DNA from: Flavobacteriaceae bacterium
Lineage (GTDB): Bacteria > Bacteroidota > Bacteroidia > Flavobacteriales > Weeksellaceae
Assembly: GCA_031273305.1 (NCBI GenBank)
Contig: JAISSC010000011.1
Location: 1-7,158 of the forward strand
Reading direction: 5' to 3'
DNA length: 7,158 nucleotides
The position numbers and the translations under genes were made by a program. Positions 6,670 through 7,158 of the stretch are shown piece after piece (position 1 is the first letter of the stretch; the number at the start of each line of letters is the position of its first letter). A model generated the notes under the pieces. That model saw nothing but the letters and a program-made list of their open reading frames with translations, did not search any database and was not told the origin of the DNA.

Positions 6670-6816
6670 TAAACTATTGATGTACAAGGCATTGTGGGCT
6701 ATTGTTGGTAACGGAACAACGTAGAGACGTCCCAATTTGGGCTTCTTCGCGTTATATCGTTCACGTTATTATTGTCGAGATTGCCACATTCCTGGATAGC
6801 AACCACATTTACCCCC

Positions 6817-7070
6817 AATGAAAGTAGGGACGTTCCTGCGTGAGCGTCCAATATGAATAACCCCCAATGAAAGTAGGGACGTTCCTGCGTGAGTGTCCAA
6901 TATGAATACCCCCCAATGAAAGTAGGGACGTTCCTGTGTGAGCGTCCAATATGAATAACCCCAATGAAAGTAGGGACGTTCCTGCGTGAGCGTCCAATAT
7001 GAATAACCCCAATGAAAGTAGGGACGTTCCTGCGTGAGCGTCCAATATGAATAGCCCCCAATGAAAGTAG
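6817..7070. repeat. Tandem array: five full 48-49 bp units plus an 11-bp partial sixth
   Basis: Units start with AATGAAAGTAG at 6817, 6866, 6915, 6963, 7011 and 7060, so periods are 49, 49, 48, 48 and 49. The length change comes from a C-run of 4 to 6 at each junction. Units are nearly identical; I see single changes at the GAGCG/GAGTG position in unit 2, CTGCG/CTGTG in unit 3 and AATAA variants at the junctions after units 2 and 5. Each full unit contains GGGACG ... CGTCC, a 5-bp inverted pair with a 12-base centre, so each can form its own hairpin. One unit is 24/49 G+C, richer than the neighbouring genes. The sixth copy diverges after AATGAAAGTAG and runs into the terminal hairpin. There are no unique spacers. 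Confidence 0.93.
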
Positions 7071-7114
7071 AGACGTCCCAATCTGGGTGTTTATACCCAA
7101 ATTGGGGTCTCTAC
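7067..7114. repeat. Long imperfect hairpin at the right end of the repeat element
   Basis: The arms 7067-7088 and 7095-7114 pair over 20 positions (GTAGAGAC ... CCCAAT ... TGGGT against ACCCA ... ATTGGG ... GTCTCTAC), with one mismatch and a 2-base bulge, around a 6-base loop GTTTAT. It starts about 14 bases after the possible stop codon of the right-edge gene in the direction of minus-strand transcription. It could therefore act as a transcription barrier there, but the sequence after the stem (TTTCATT) is not a proper T-run. Confidence 0.85.
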
Positions 7115-7128
7115 ATAAACAACGGAGT

Positions 7129-7158
7129 CTATGCTTTACTTTCTTCTAATCTAAATTC
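7129..7158 (-). CDS. Possible C-terminus of an upstream minus-strand gene (partial)
   Basis: The minus strand is open from the right edge for nine codons, reading EFRLEESKA, then stops at TAG (7129-7131). The other two minus-strand frames stop within the first few codons. The charged, helix-like end is plausible for a protein and the direction agrees with every other gene here, but nine codons cannot identify a product or exclude chance. Confidence 0.25.
   Translation of the reverse strand, partial: EFRLEESKA

Larger units (their letters stand above)
6721..7114. mobile_element. Putative non-autonomous (MITE- or REP-like) element bounded by inverted GTAGAGAC repeats
   Basis: The left end (6721-6742) begins GTAGAGACGTCCCAATTTGG. 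The right end (7095-7114) is the inverse, ending TTGGGGTCTCTAC; its reverse complement matches the left end over 20 positions apart from a 2-base GT gap. A second, direct copy of the left end occurs at 7067-7088 with two mismatches. Between the ends lie about 75 bp of unassigned sequence and a tandem array of 48-49 bp units. No transposase is encoded, so any movement would depend on an enzyme elsewhere. An AACAAC motif flanks both sides (6715-6720 and near 7117-7123), but at different offsets, so it is not a convincing target-site duplication. It could equally be a static repeat cluster. Confidence 0.5.
6569..7128. other. Gene-free region of about 560 bp filled with inverted and tandem repeats
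   Basis: No credible gene is seen here on either strand. From left to right it holds the promoter of the small exported protein, a short imperfect palindrome CCTGAGTTCGGG (6620-6631), a perfect 12-bp hairpin (6643-6669), unassigned sequence (6670-6720) that includes a weak hairpin TTGTT...AACAA near 6703-6719, and an element bounded by inverted GTAGAGAC ends (6721-7114) that contains a tandem array. The segment 6743-6816 inside the element has no structure I can name. Minus-strand reading frames through the array are open but do not look like protein. Confidence 0.7.

Noticed and set aside
6632..6772. Nine-base inverted pair ATAATAACG (6632-6640) and CGTTATTAT (6764-6772)
   Set aside because: It is short and AT-rich, and its ends do not coincide with the other repeats; chance is a sufficient explanation.
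6817..7070. CRISPR array
   Set aside because: The units abut one another with only a C-run of variable length; there are no unique spacers, and no cas genes lie nearby.
6699..7100. Minus-strand open frames of 133 and 90 codons across the tandem array, giving repeated peptides such as IHIGRSRRNVPTF
   Set aside because: All three reverse frames of the 49-bp unit happen to lack stops, which I estimate at roughly one in ten for a unit this size. The 48/49 alternation shifts frame between units, and no start region, promoter or protein-like composition is seen. They are by-products of the repeat.

Overview
The window looks like a chromosomal segment from a member of the Bacteroidota, most likely order Flavobacteriales; I cannot name a genus from sequence alone. 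The grounds are AT-rich DNA, -7 promoter boxes of the Bacteroidota form TAnnTTTG ahead of several genes, no clear Shine-Dalgarno sequences, secreted proteins whose predicted signal cleavage falls at Ala-Gln or Ser-Gln, and gene families that resemble flavobacterial versions. Every gene I can support lies on the minus strand, so transcription runs from high to low coordinates.

Read in the direction of transcription, the window opens with what may be the last nine codons of an upstream gene (7129-7158). A gene-free stretch of about 560 bp follows. It holds an inverted-repeat-bounded element (6721-7114) with a six-copy array of 48-49 bp repeats, plus a separate perfect 12-bp palindrome (6643-6669). 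Next comes a small exported two-cysteine protein (6152-6568), whose promoter lies so close to the ATG that its mRNA should be leaderless. It is followed by a Maf nucleotide pyrophosphatase (5546-6127), then a shortened HMG-CoA-lyase-like protein (4782-5549) that overlaps maf by 4 bp and has lost every catalytic residue I can align.

A new promoter precedes a 627-residue exported parvulin-like protein with degenerate PPIase domains (2865-4748). Another precedes a SurA-like periplasmic chaperone/PPIase (1457-2794). These two probably work together on outer-membrane protein biogenesis. A THUMP-domain 23S rRNA guanine methyltransferase of the RlmL/YpsC type (254-1420) follows 36 bp downstream of the SurA gene. 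A separate promoter then leads into the N-terminus of a probable CgeB-like glycosyltransferase that runs off the left edge.

Most of this is ordinary housekeeping sequence. The points worth a second look are the HMG-CoA-lyase-like pseudoenzyme coupled to maf, the repeat element between 6643 and 7114, and the leaderless promoter of the small exported protein.
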